A stretch of DNA of 14,194 nucleotides. Source: Candidatus Caldarchaeum sp. Its GTDB lineage: Archaea; Thermoproteota; Nitrososphaeria_A; Caldarchaeales; Caldarchaeaceae. How positions within the stretch are numbered: the stretch's first letter is position 1; every line of letters begins with the position of its first letter. Both the position numbers and the translations under genes were made by a program. Below are positions 1-7,152 of this stretch, in pieces. The notes beneath the pieces were generated by a model that saw only the letters and a list, made by a program, of their open reading frames with translations, ran no database searches and had not been told where the DNA came from. The DNA lies in contig JANWZT010000016.1 in assembly GCA_025054515.1 (NCBI GenBank), positions 1 to 14,194 of the forward strand. The letters are read 5' to 3'.

Positions 1-1380
1 GAGCGTTGCCCGATGTTTGACCCACTGCCAGATGATGGCCCGTGCGATTTCAAATGTTGCGGCGTCTTCCATGAGGTTGTTGATGGCGACGCATCCGTTT
101 CCCCGTAGCCATGATTCGAGGTACCGGAGGCCTACTTCCATGTTGGTCCTCATTCCTTCGGCGGTTCTTGGGCCTTCTGGAATTTTCAGTAAATCACCGG
201 CGGTGATGACGATGTTTTCGTGTTTGACGTGGAGCTGGTTTGCGCCGGGCATGTTTTCGACGAAAAGCTGTTTGACGAGTGGTACGAGGTCGGGGTGAGC
301 AACCCATGCTCCGTCAAAACCTTGAGAAATTTCCCGGAGCTTGTCTTCCCGGACTTTGGCGAAGGCCTTTTCCTGTGCTTCGGGGTTGCCGCGTATCGGC
401 ACCTGCGCCGCCATTCCTCCTATGGCGTAGGCCCCTCTTCTGTGGGTTGTTTTTACGAGGAGTAGGGCGGCTGATTTGAGGAAATGTTTGTCCATCGTTA
501 AATGGCTTCTGTCTGGCATGAGATAACGCGGGTCGGTGCCGAGCCGTTTGATGAAGCTGAAGATGTAGTCCCATCGGCCGAGGTTAAGAGCTGTGATGTG
601 TTCCCGTAGCTCGTAGAGGATTTCGTCCATCATGAAGGCGGCGGTTATGGTTTCGATGAGGGCGCTGGCTTTGATTGAACCACGTGGAAGGTTGAGAATT
701 TTTTCGGATTCTCTGAATACGTCGGCCCACCACCGCGCTTCGAGGTAGTGCTCGAGTTTGGGGATGTAGAAGTAGGGCCCTGTCCCACGGCTTCGTAGCT
801 CTGACGCGTTGTGGAAAAGATACAGCCCGTAGTCGAACAAAGCCGCTGGAACGGGCTCGCCGTCGATGCGCATGTTCTTTTCAACGAGATGAAGGCCTCT
901 GGGCCTCACAACGAGCGTCGCAACCTTTTCACGAAGCCTGTAAATTCTTCCGTCCGGGCTCCGGAATTCTATCGTCCGCCTCACAGCGTCCATCAGGTTC
1001 AGCTGGCCCGCGAGCGTCGACTCCCACACCGGTGAAAAACTGTCCTCGAAGTCAGCCATGTAGACGTCGGCTCCGGAGTTGAGAGCGTTGATTATCATTT
1101 TCCGGTCGACGGGGCCCGTGATTTCGACGTGTCTGACCCGGAGGTCGCCGGGAATTTCACCGACAGTCCAATTTGACGACCTGATTTCTGCTGTTTCAGG
1201 TGGAAAGTCGAGGGCTGCTCCCTTCCTCAATAAGGCCGCGGTTTCTACGCGTTTTTTCAACAGGTTTTTGAGTGCTGGGCCATGTGTTTGGACGAGATAT
1301 GTAATGAAGTCGACTGCGTCCTTGTTGAGGATTTCGCGGAAGTCCTGTTTCGTGTCTGTGTTAGTGTATACTGTGGTCAC
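1..1380 (-). CDS. aceB: Malate synthase A (C-terminus off the left edge)
   Basis: Malate synthase condenses glyoxylate with acetyl-CoA to malate, the second step of the glyoxylate shunt. The minus-strand frame is open from a GTG at 1380 to base 1, about 460 codons; family A enzymes are usually about 530 residues, so the end lies outside the window. Visible family motifs are HVEITGPVDRKM (about residues 84-95), GADVYMADFEDS (about 103-114), VVRPRGLHL (about 157-165), the signature region REHITALNLGRWDYIF (about 259-274), and NNLMEDAATFEIAR (about 433-446) with the expected catalytic Asp. GTG 1380 is favoured because GGTG lies 6 nt upstream; an in-frame GTG at 1389 is the alternative. It starts 12 nt after the isocitrate lyase stop and has no A/T box of its own, so the two are probably co-transcribed. 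Identification is secure from the motifs; the exact start is less so. Confidence 0.95.
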   Translation of the reverse strand, partial: MTTVYTNTDTKQDFREILNKDAVDFITYLVQTHGPALKNLLKKRVETAALLRKGAALDFPPETAEIRSSNWTVGEIPGDLRVRHVEITGPVDRKMIINALNSGADVYMADFEDSFSPVWESTLAGQLNLMDAVRRTIEFRSPDGRIYRLREKVATLVVRPRGLHLVEKNMRIDGEPVPAALFDYGLYLFHNASELRSRGTGPYFYIPKLEHYLEARWWADVFRESEKILNLPRGSIKASALIETITAAFMMDEILYELREHITALNLGRWDYIFSFIKRLGTDPRYLMPDRSHLTMDKHFLKSAALLLVKTTHRRGAYAIGGMAAQVPIRGNPEAQEKAFAKVREDKLREISQGFDGAWVAHPDLVPLVKQLFVENMPGANQLHVKHENIVITAGDLLKIPEGPRTAEGMRTNMEVGLRYLESWLRGNGCVAINNLMEDAATFEIARAIIWQWVKHRATL

Positions 1381-1392
1381 TTGTGGCACCGG

Positions 1393-2676
1393 CTACTTGA
1401 ACTGGGCGGTTTCGGTTGATTCGGCGAGGGCCGTCAACGTTTCCATTCCTTCGATGGTCGTCAAAACCGCGTCGTAGTAGTGGACTCCGACGAACCGCTG
1501 ATGTTTGAGGGCCCGGTAGCCGGCCTTTTCCAGCTCCATTTCATGGCCTTGAAATTCGGCGTAGGCCTTCATCCCCTCTTTGACAAGCTTTTTCGCGAGC
1601 TCGAACAACGATGCGTTGAGGGTGTGGAACCCGGCGAGGGTTATGAACTGGAATTTGTAGCCCATTTGGCCGAGTTTTTTGTTGAACTCGCTCAGTTCTT
1701 CGGCATCGACGACTTTCGTCCAGTTAAAGGACGGCGACATGTTGTAGGCCAGAAGCTTTCCCGGATATTTGCTATGTATCGCATCCGCGAAACGTTTAGC
1801 CTCTTCGAGCGATGGGCTTGAAGTCTCGAACCACAGCAGGTCAGCGTAGGGGGCGTAGGCTAGGCCACGTTCGATAGCCATCTCGAGACCAGCTTCTACT
1901 TCGAAATATCCCTCGGCGGTGCGTTTACCCGTTAGGAATTTTTTGTCAGTCGGGTCAGCATCACTTGTGAGATACTGTGCACCGATGGAGTCTGTCCTCG
2001 CGATCAAAACCGCCGGAACACCGGCGACGTCGGCCGCGAGACGGGCCGCCGTCAAGATGCTGATGAACCTTTTCGTTGGGACGAGAACTTTGCCGCCGAG
2101 GTGGCCGCATCTCCTTTCGCCCGGAGACTGGTCTTCGAAATGAACGCCGGCCGCGCCGGCTTCGATCATCGCCTTCATCAGCTCGAATGCATGTAATGGG
2201 CCGCCGAACCCTGCCTCGCCGTCGGCTACGATGGGGAGGAAATAGTCGGTTTTGTTGGGCCTGTTTTCGAGATGCTGTATCTGGTCGGCTCTCTGGAGTG
2301 CTTTGACGATTTTTGCGACGAGGTCGGATGTGCTGTTGGATGGATAGAGGCCAAGGTCGGGATACATGTGGCCTGCTTGGTTGTTGTCGGCGGCCACCTG
2401 CCAGCCGCTGACGTAGATGGCTTTTGCGCCGGCTTCCGCCAGCTGTATGCCTTGGTTACCCGTCAAAGCACCGGCCGTGAAGACGTAGTCAAGGCTGTTG
2501 AGAAGTTTCCAGAGTTTTTCCGAAGCAAGCCGCGAAACGGTGTAGTCGATTTTCCACGTGCCGCGGAGCTTCAGCACGTCTTCGGCGGAATAGCGTCGGA
2601 CTATTCCGTTCCATCGCTGTGTTCGCCAAACCTTTTCCAGCTCCTCTGGTGTTTGAGCTTCGAGTAACGGGTTCAT
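1393..2676 (-). CDS. aceA: Isocitrate lyase
   Basis: Cleaves isocitrate to succinate and glyoxylate, the first glyoxylate-shunt step, feeding the adjacent malate synthase. The 427-residue length is normal for the shorter prokaryotic enzymes. Motifs in order: SGWQVAADNN (90-99), the metal-site segment ADGEAGFGG (151-159), the catalytic loop GERRCGHLGGKVLVPT with Cys190 and His192 (186-201), YNMSPSFNW (311-319) and QRFVGVHYYDAV near the C-terminus (393-404). The catalytic Cys is present, but the two residues before it are Arg-Arg rather than the usual Lys-Lys or Lys-Arg. That Arg-for-Lys change breaks the classic K-[KR]-C-G-H signature. The start is ATG, with an A/T-rich box at 2705-2713 about 33 nt upstream. 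It is the first gene of the operon. Methylisocitrate lyase is a less likely alternative: the SPSFNW and HYYDAV segments and the malate synthase partner favour isocitrate lyase. Confidence 0.96.
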   Translation of the reverse strand: MNPLLEAQTPEELEKVWRTQRWNGIVRRYSAEDVLKLRGTWKIDYTVSRLASEKLWKLLNSLDYVFTAGALTGNQGIQLAEAGAKAIYVSGWQVAADNNQAGHMYPDLGLYPSNSTSDLVAKIVKALQRADQIQHLENRPNKTDYFLPIVADGEAGFGGPLHAFELMKAMIEAGAAGVHFEDQSPGERRCGHLGGKVLVPTKRFISILTAARLAADVAGVPAVLIARTDSIGAQYLTSDADPTDKKFLTGKRTAEGYFEVEAGLEMAIERGLAYAPYADLLWFETSSPSLEEAKRFADAIHSKYPGKLLAYNMSPSFNWTKVVDAEELSEFNKKLGQMGYKFQFITLAGFHTLNASLFELAKKLVKEGMKAYAEFQGHEMELEKAGYRALKHQRFVGVHYYDAVLTTIEGMETLTALAESTETAQFK

Positions 2677-2704
2677 GTCTTGGATTCGATGGTAGGATTC
2701 CGCG

Positions 2705-2713
2705 TTTATTTAT
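2705..2713 (-). promoter_or_regulatory. TATA-like box for isocitrate lyase operon
   Basis: Read on the minus strand this is ATAAATAAA, centred about 33 nt upstream of the isocitrate lyase ATG at 2676. That would place transcription initiation only a few bases before the start codon, as for other genes here. Assigned by position and composition only. Confidence 0.5.
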
Positions 2714-2737
2714 CCGTATCGTTCGTCAAAATCACGT

Positions 2738-2750
2738 TGTATTACATACA
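2738..2750. promoter_or_regulatory. Interrupted palindrome TGTAT-TAC-ATACA, possible operator
   Basis: Two exact 5-bp inverted arms (TGTAT/ATACA) flank a 3-bp spacer. The element lies between the two divergent TATA-like boxes and ends 5 bp before the box of the AbrB-PhoU gene. That position fits a binding site for a dimeric regulator controlling one or both promoters. No factor can be named from sequence; the neighbouring AbrB-domain protein is one candidate by proximity only. Confidence 0.35.
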
Positions 2751-2755
2751 GAATG

Positions 2756-2764
2756 CATAAATTA
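2756..2764 (+). promoter_or_regulatory. TATA-like box for AbrB-PhoU gene
   Basis: CATAAATTA is centred about 26 nt upstream of ATG 2786, the spacing expected if transcription starts at the first base of the start codon (leaderless mRNA). Confidence 0.6.
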
Positions 2765-2785
2765 CGGAAAATACGTTAGCGTCGT

Positions 2786-3778
2786 ATGTATTTACGCACC
2801 GTACAGCAGACAGCTGGCGGCACATACATCGTAACCCTGCCAAAAGAATACGTCAAATCCCTCGGAATAGATAAGAAGCAGGTCGTCAAAATCGAGCTGG
2901 AAGACGACCGCATCGTGCTGCTTCCAACCGGCTCGAAACCCATGATACAGAGCAAAACCATCAAAACATCTGATTTCAAAGACCCCAAGCTCCTCGCCCT
3001 CGCCATCGTCAACTTCTACATAATGGGCCACGACGTCGCAGAAGTGGTTTCAGACGAAAAAATGACCCCCACACAGAAAAAGATGGTGCGTGAAGCTGTT
3101 GAAAACCTCATCGGAGTCGAAATCGTCGAAGATTACGCCGACCGCGTCGTGCTACAGTCCCTCGTAGACCCGTCCAAATTCGAAATCGACGCCCTTCTGG
3201 AAAGGTTCACATCGTTCTCCCGAGCGGTCATGCGCGACGCCGCCAAAGCACTCCGCTTTGACGACAAAACCCTCGCCCGCGACGCCTATGAAAGAGGTGT
3301 AGAGTTGACGCGTCAGTATCGTCTGATGATGCGGATATGTTTCCAAGCTCTTCGAAGTAGCGCGGTGAGGGAAAGCATCAAGGCCGGCGACATCTCCAGC
3401 CTCGTCGTCAGGATTGTCGCGGTGAGGGAGCTGGGCCGTGTAGCCTACTATTGTATGCGGATGGCTGAAAGGGTTGAAGAGACGGAGAAAGTTGGTGAAG
3501 AGCTTGCCGAAACCATCAACGAAATGACGCGGGTCGTGGATGAAATGCTCGATGACGCGTTGAAGGCTCTCCTCAAACACGACCTCGGCCTCGCAAGCAC
3601 CGTCATCGACAAAATGGAGACCGTCCGAAACCTCTACACCAAAGCATTCAAACAAATCATCAAAAAACCTGAAAAAGAAGCACATATCCTCGGGCTCATC
3701 ATCAGAGCGGTCAGAGCCATCGCCGGATACGGCGTAGCCCTCGCCGACGACGCCATCCTCGAAATTTTCTCGAAATAG
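2786..3778 (+). CDS. AbrB/SpoVT-domain PhoU-like regulator
   Basis: A 330-residue archaeal PhoU-family protein, probably a cytoplasmic regulator of phosphate uptake or a related transcriptional response. Residues 1-48 form a SpoVT/AbrB-type swapped-hairpin domain (GTYIVTLPKEYVKSLGI, then a charged strand ending IVLLPT), the usual DNA-binding module of such fusions. From about residue 60 on the protein is helical and PhoU-like, in two repeats: about 130-230 (RFTSFSRAVMRDAAKAL) and about 240-325 (MTRVVDEMLDDALKALL, then RAVRAIAGYGVALADDAI). There is no phosphate transporter or sensor kinase nearby, so phosphate as the actual signal is a family-based assumption. The start is ATG with a well-placed TATA-like box 26 nt upstream. 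It is divergent from the isocitrate lyase operon and 48 nt ahead of the ACT-V4R gene. Confidence 0.85.
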   Translation: MYLRTVQQTAGGTYIVTLPKEYVKSLGIDKKQVVKIELEDDRIVLLPTGSKPMIQSKTIKTSDFKDPKLLALAIVNFYIMGHDVAEVVSDEKMTPTQKKMVREAVENLIGVEIVEDYADRVVLQSLVDPSKFEIDALLERFTSFSRAVMRDAAKALRFDDKTLARDAYERGVELTRQYRLMMRICFQALRSSAVRESIKAGDISSLVVRIVAVRELGRVAYYCMRMAERVEETEKVGEELAETINEMTRVVDEMLDDALKALLKHDLGLASTVIDKMETVRNLYTKAFKQIIKKPEKEAHILGLIIRAVRAIAGYGVALADDAILEIFSK

Positions 3779-3796
3779 CCCATGGCCAAACAAAAA

Positions 3797-3804
3797 GCAT
3801 AATT
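3797..3804 (+). promoter_or_regulatory. TATA-like box for ACT-V4R gene
   Basis: GCATAATT is centred about 26 nt upstream of ATG 3827, so this gene can be transcribed on its own although it follows the PhoU-like gene closely. Confidence 0.5.
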
Positions 3805-3826
3805 CCCTGCAAGGCGCGTATATGAC

Positions 3827-4612
3827 ATGTCTAAAGCGATCGATTCGCCGCGGGCGCTGCTATGCGGAGACAGAGAAATATACTTCTTCATGGTCGAGTT
3901 GAAGAACGAGCCCGGCGCCTTGATGCAGGTTCTTTCAGTCTTCGCCTCCTACGGCATCAACCTCATAAACCTATACACAACAAGCCCCACGGTCGAAACA
4001 GATAAAGAAACCGTCGAAACCAATTTGGCCGCCGACTTCACCAACAAACCTTATTCACCAGAACAAATATCCAAAAGCCTAAATTTGCTTCCCGTGGTGA
4101 AGGAAACACGTTACTTCGGAAAACAGCTCCCGAACATGGTTGTGGACGAAGTGCATTTCCCTTTAAAGCTACTGGGTGAACGTGTGATAATCTACCGCGA
4201 AACCTCTTACACTGCTTTGATTCATGGGATACGTCGCCAGCTCGGGACTGCGGGCGAAGCTCTCCTCTACCATGTCGGTTATAACATCGGGAAAGGCTCG
4301 GGACAGAGGTTGAAAACGATAATCGAAGGTAGGCTTGACATGCTTCCGAAATATCTGCGGTACTGGATGCTGTTGCACAACGCCGCACGGCTCACCGACA
4401 TCCACATCGACTTCGAGAATAAAAAAGCCTTGATAAGGGCTGAAGACAACTACGAATGCGCCACCGGACGGAACTACGGAAAACCCTTCAGCCAGCTTTT
4501 CCGCGGAAACCTCGCCGGCATACTCAACGAGGTTCTGGGAATCGAAACACTGGTCGAAACTAAATGCATAGCGGCCGGCGAATCCTACTGCGAATTCACA
4601 ACGCCCAAGTAG
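3827..4612 (+). CDS. ACT-V4R two-domain ligand-sensing protein
   Basis: A 261-residue soluble protein with two small-molecule-sensing modules. Residues about 18-92 form an ACT-type domain (FFMVELKNEPGALMQVLSVF, then ASYGINLINLYT), the fold that binds amino acids or similar ligands. Residues about 108-260 form a V4R (4-vinyl-reductase-like) domain: an amphipathic start (YTALIHGIRRQLG), a glycine-rich centre (YHVGYNIGKGSGQR) and a cysteine-bearing end with Cys211, Cys247 and Cys255 (TKCIAAGESYCEF). The conserved Cys pair at the end is typical of V4R domains and may bind metal or a hydrophobic ligand. There is no DNA-binding or catalytic domain, so it probably works through a partner. The ligand is unknown. 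Its 3' end overlaps the convergent TiaS gene by 28 bp. Pairing with the PhoU-like regulator upstream is suggestive only. Confidence 0.82.
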   Translation: MSKAIDSPRALLCGDREIYFFMVELKNEPGALMQVLSVFASYGINLINLYTTSPTVETDKETVETNLAADFTNKPYSPEQISKSLNLLPVVKETRYFGKQLPNMVVDEVHFPLKLLGERVIIYRETSYTALIHGIRRQLGTAGEALLYHVGYNIGKGSGQRLKTIIEGRLDMLPKYLRYWMLLHNAARLTDIHIDFENKKALIRAEDNYECATGRNYGKPFSQLFRGNLAGILNEVLGIETLVETKCIAAGESYCEFTTPK

Positions 4613-5868
4613 GTGAGGCCGACGGGCTTGGTGAGATGTCGCCGAGCCGAGATAGCCGCTTCATATATTCCGGGCGAAATTTTCCTCGGCACAGATGTTT
4701 TCTCCACGGCTTCTGAAGGCAGTTTAACACCGCATCGACGACACCGGTAGCCCTGTTCCCGGCCCGCAGACTCCGTCCTCCTGCCGCATCCGGGGCAGAG
4801 AGGCGGACGCAACACAAAATGCTCTACAAGGCGTTTGACCTCGATTTTTTCGACGTTGACCGTCAGGCCTTGGGGTTTCTGTTTTACGGCGCCCATCACG
4901 GTCAGTTCATCGCCGGGCATCAGAGCCGACGCGACTTTTCTCAAGCCGCCGGTGGGAGCGTAAACCGCGCAAGTAACCGTGTCCCGGCCGTCGTTTAATT
5001 TGAAGAAAACGTGGCCGCCTTGCGTTGTGGATGGGTTGGATGCGACGGTTCCGGCGATGACGGCGTTGGTGAAGGGCCTTAGCTGGGATATTTTTGATTC
5101 GACGTAGTGCATGTCTGTTGCTTGGTTGGTTGCGTAGACCGTGGTGAGCTCGATTTCTTCGTGGAATTTTACGATGCCGAGGGCTTTGACGGCGTTTTCG
5201 GCGGATGCTGACCTGACGCCTGCGAGAACGGGGCATGGGGTGTGCGGTGTGATTCGGATTTCCCGTGAAGCAGGGTCGTAGGTGTCAAAGCTCAGCCCAG
5301 TCCGGACGAGTTCGAGGACGGAGTTGACGTCGATTCTTCTGACGGTTCCCCAGTTATCCCTGACTCGGTAGGCGATGGCTTCGTAGGTCGGGTTCGTGAG
5401 CGGAAGAGCGATTGCGGCGAGTGCGCCGATAACCCCTCTTCCTCCGTTGAACATGAAAACACGAGCCCCATGCTTTTCAGCGAGCGTCAAAGCATCGTCA
5501 AGCGACACAATCTCCCTGACAGCTCTGAACGCAAACCTCTTCCATTCTTCGGGGACGTCGACGCCTTCGTAGAAGACGACGCCGGGCTGCGTGTTCTCGT
5601 ATCCTTTTTCATACAGCTCTTCGACGGTCTTAACAACGGTCTTCACAACCTGCTCGACCATTTCTTCGGGGACTTCGAGATGCAGGGACACCGCGGCGTT
5701 TCCACGGGTTTTGAAAGGACAGTTGGGGTTGAGGCGGATTAGACGGCTCAGTTCGGCCTTCCTACAGCCCATCGACAACAGCTTCCGCTCCAACACCGCC
5801 CCCACATAGGTCGTGCACATCCCCTTGACCGAGTCCGTGTCGTCGACGCCAACCCGCAGAACCGGCAT
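4585..5868 (-). CDS. tiaS: tRNA(Ile2) 2-agmatinylcytidine synthetase TiaS
   Basis: TiaS attaches agmatine to C34 of tRNA(Ile2) CAU using ATP, so that the anticodon reads AUA; the enzyme is found in archaea. Starting from ATG 5868 the protein is 427 residues, a normal length. It begins with the family hallmark VGVDDTDSVKGMCTTY (6-21), then RLIRLNPNCPFKTRGNAAVS (42-61), GGRGVIGALAAIA (142-154) and TPHTPCPVLAGVR (207-219). An OB-fold nucleic-acid-binding segment spans about 268-345 (IAGTVAS, GGHVFFKL). A C-terminal zinc ribbon follows with CPGC (358-361) and CRRC (376-379), ending near ISARRHLTKP. An in-frame TTG at 5895 would add nine residues (MNRCLIVCL), but family proteins begin right at the VGVDDTDS strand and an A/T box sits about 26 nt before 5868. 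It converges on the ACT-V4R gene with a 28-bp overlap. Confidence 0.95.
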   Translation of the reverse strand: MPVLRVGVDDTDSVKGMCTTYVGAVLERKLLSMGCRKAELSRLIRLNPNCPFKTRGNAAVSLHLEVPEEMVEQVVKTVVKTVEELYEKGYENTQPGVVFYEGVDVPEEWKRFAFRAVREIVSLDDALTLAEKHGARVFMFNGGRGVIGALAAIALPLTNPTYEAIAYRVRDNWGTVRRIDVNSVLELVRTGLSFDTYDPASREIRITPHTPCPVLAGVRSASAENAVKALGIVKFHEEIELTTVYATNQATDMHYVESKISQLRPFTNAVIAGTVASNPSTTQGGHVFFKLNDGRDTVTCAVYAPTGGLRKVASALMPGDELTVMGAVKQKPQGLTVNVEKIEVKRLVEHFVLRPPLCPGCGRRTESAGREQGYRCRRCGVKLPSEAVEKTSVPRKISPGIYEAAISARRHLTKPVGLTYLGVVNSQ

Positions 5869-5890
5869 CAAACAAACAATTAGACACCGA

Positions 5891-5900
5891 TTCAATAACT
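5891..5900 (-). promoter_or_regulatory. Weak TATA-like box for tiaS
   Basis: On the minus strand this reads AGTTATTGAA, centred about 27 nt upstream of ATG 5868. It is a poorer match than the other boxes here, but its spacing supports ATG 5868 over the upstream TTG at 5895. Confidence 0.35.
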
Positions 5901-5961
5901 TTACACTAAAGCGGCTAACCTGTTTTGACGGCTACGCAGCGGATGGGATGTGCGGAAAGTG

Positions 5962-5970
5962 TTAAAATAA
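5962..5970 (+). promoter_or_regulatory. TATA-like box for E1-like/rhodanese gene
   Basis: TTAAAATAA lies about 32 nt upstream of the TTG start at 5998. A GGAGGAGG run occupies 5990-5997 and abuts the TTG with no spacer, too close to act as a normal Shine-Dalgarno site. This favours a very short leader. Confidence 0.5.
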
Positions 5971-5997
5971 AGGCGTTCGAGCGGTTGTTGGAGGAGG

Positions 5998-7152
5998 TTG
6001 ACGAAGCTCATCCAGAACGACGTTACGCTTTCGTTTGAGGAGATTAGGCGTTACGGCCGGCATCTCATCATCCCAGAAGTCGGAATGGCTGGCCAGAAAA
6101 AGCTGAAAGGAGCCCGTGTTCTGGTCGTTGGCACAGGCGGCCTCGGCTCACCGATTTCACTTTATCTTGCGGCGGCGGGCGTGGGCCACATCGGGCTGGT
6201 TGACTTTGACGTCGTCGACGAAAGCAACCTACAACGGCAGGTTCTCTACACAACCCGTGATGTGAAAAGGCCGAAGCTTCAGGCGGCTGCGGAGCGGCTG
6301 ACGGCGTTGAACCCCTACATCGAAGTGGAAACCTACGAAACCCGCCTCACATCCGAAAACGCCCTTGACATCATCAAAAACTACGACATCGTCGTCGACG
6401 GAACAGACAACTTCCCCACCCGCTACCTCGTCAACGACGCATGCGTCCTACTCGGAAAACCAAACGTCTACGGCAGCATCTTCCGGTTCGACGGACAGGT
6501 GTCGGTGTTCGACGCCCGCAAAGGCCCCTGCTACCGGTGCCTTTATCCGGAGCCACCGCCACCCGGCCTTGTCCCAAGCTGTGCGGAAGGAGGTGTGCTC
6601 GGCGTTCTGCCAGGGGTCGTCGGTGCTTTGCAGGCGATGGAGACGATTAAACTCATCGTCGGGATTGGCGACCCGTTGGTGGGCCGGCTGCTTCTTTTCG
6701 ATGGGCTGCACATGTCTTTTACAGAGCTACGGCTTCGGAAAGACCCCAACTGTAAAGTCTGCGGCCCCAACCCGACCGTCCGCGAGCTCATCGACTACGA
6801 AGCCTTCTGCGGAGTCACCCAGTCACCTGACACGAGCATGCACATCACACCCGAAGAACTCCACAGCAAACTCGTGAGAGGCGAAAAAGTTTTCCTGCTC
6901 GACGTCCGCGAACCCGTTGAATACGAAATATGCCACCTCGCTAACGCTGTGTTGATTCCTTTGTCGAAGCTTCCGGAGCGGGTCCACGAGCTCAGCCTCA
7001 CCGACGAGATCGTGGCTTACTGTCATACTGGTGTGAGGAGCGGGATGGCTGTGAAGCTGCTTCGAGACCTTGGGTTTAGGCGTGTCCGTAACCTCGCCGG
7101 CGGAATCGACGCGTGGGCGGAACGCATCGACCCCGAGATGCCGCGTTACTGA
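5998..7152 (+). CDS. E1-like sulfur-carrier adenylyltransferase with C-terminal rhodanese (MoeB/ThiF/Uba4-like)
   Basis: Adenylates the C-terminal glycine of a ubiquitin-like sulfur carrier (MoaD, ThiS or SAMP type) and, through its rhodanese domain, probably passes sulfur to it. This serves molybdopterin, thiamin or tRNA thiolation, or protein conjugation. The 384 residues show the ThiF/MoeB domain first: RRYGRHLIIPEVG (17-29), the ATP loop VGTGGLGSP (44-52), DNFPTRYLVND (137-147), a zinc site from CYRC (178-181) and CKVC (252-255), and the catalytic-Cys segment SCAEGGVLG with Cys195. The rhodanese domain spans about 282-380 with the active loop CHTGVRS (Cys342) and the GGIDAW end. This is the same order as eukaryotic Uba4/MOCS3. 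The start is TTG; no ATG or GTG exists between it and the first motif. No carrier gene is in the window, so the partner is unknown. It overlaps the next, convergent gene by 7 bp. Confidence 0.93.
   Translation: MTKLIQNDVTLSFEEIRRYGRHLIIPEVGMAGQKKLKGARVLVVGTGGLGSPISLYLAAAGVGHIGLVDFDVVDESNLQRQVLYTTRDVKRPKLQAAAERLTALNPYIEVETYETRLTSENALDIIKNYDIVVDGTDNFPTRYLVNDACVLLGKPNVYGSIFRFDGQVSVFDARKGPCYRCLYPEPPPPGLVPSCAEGGVLGVLPGVVGALQAMETIKLIVGIGDPLVGRLLLFDGLHMSFTELRLRKDPNCKVCGPNPTVRELIDYEAFCGVTQSPDTSMHITPEELHSKLVRGEKVFLLDVREPVEYEICHLANAVLIPLSKLPERVHELSLTDEIVAYCHTGVRSGMAVKLLRDLGFRRVRNLAGGIDAWAERIDPEMPRY

Noticed and set aside
17..1035. Several short ORFs on both strands in the first kilobase
   Set aside because: They are all out-of-frame shadows of malate synthase, whose open frame reaches the window edge and carries all the expected motifs.
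3152..3793. 213-codon minus-strand ORF opposite the PhoU-like gene
   Set aside because: Its translation is low-complexity (Phe, Asp and Gly runs) with no family resemblance, while the plus strand encodes a clear AbrB-PhoU protein. It is an antisense shadow.
5990..5997. GGAGGAGG as a Shine-Dalgarno site for the E1-like gene
   Set aside because: It directly abuts the TTG start with no spacer, too close for ribosome positioning. The TATA-like box about 32 nt upstream suggests a very short leader.
6365..6877. 170-codon plus-strand ORF inside the E1-like gene
   Set aside because: The translation is rich in Ser and Thr with no motif and lies out of frame within the ThiF domain, which is intact. 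It is a shadow.
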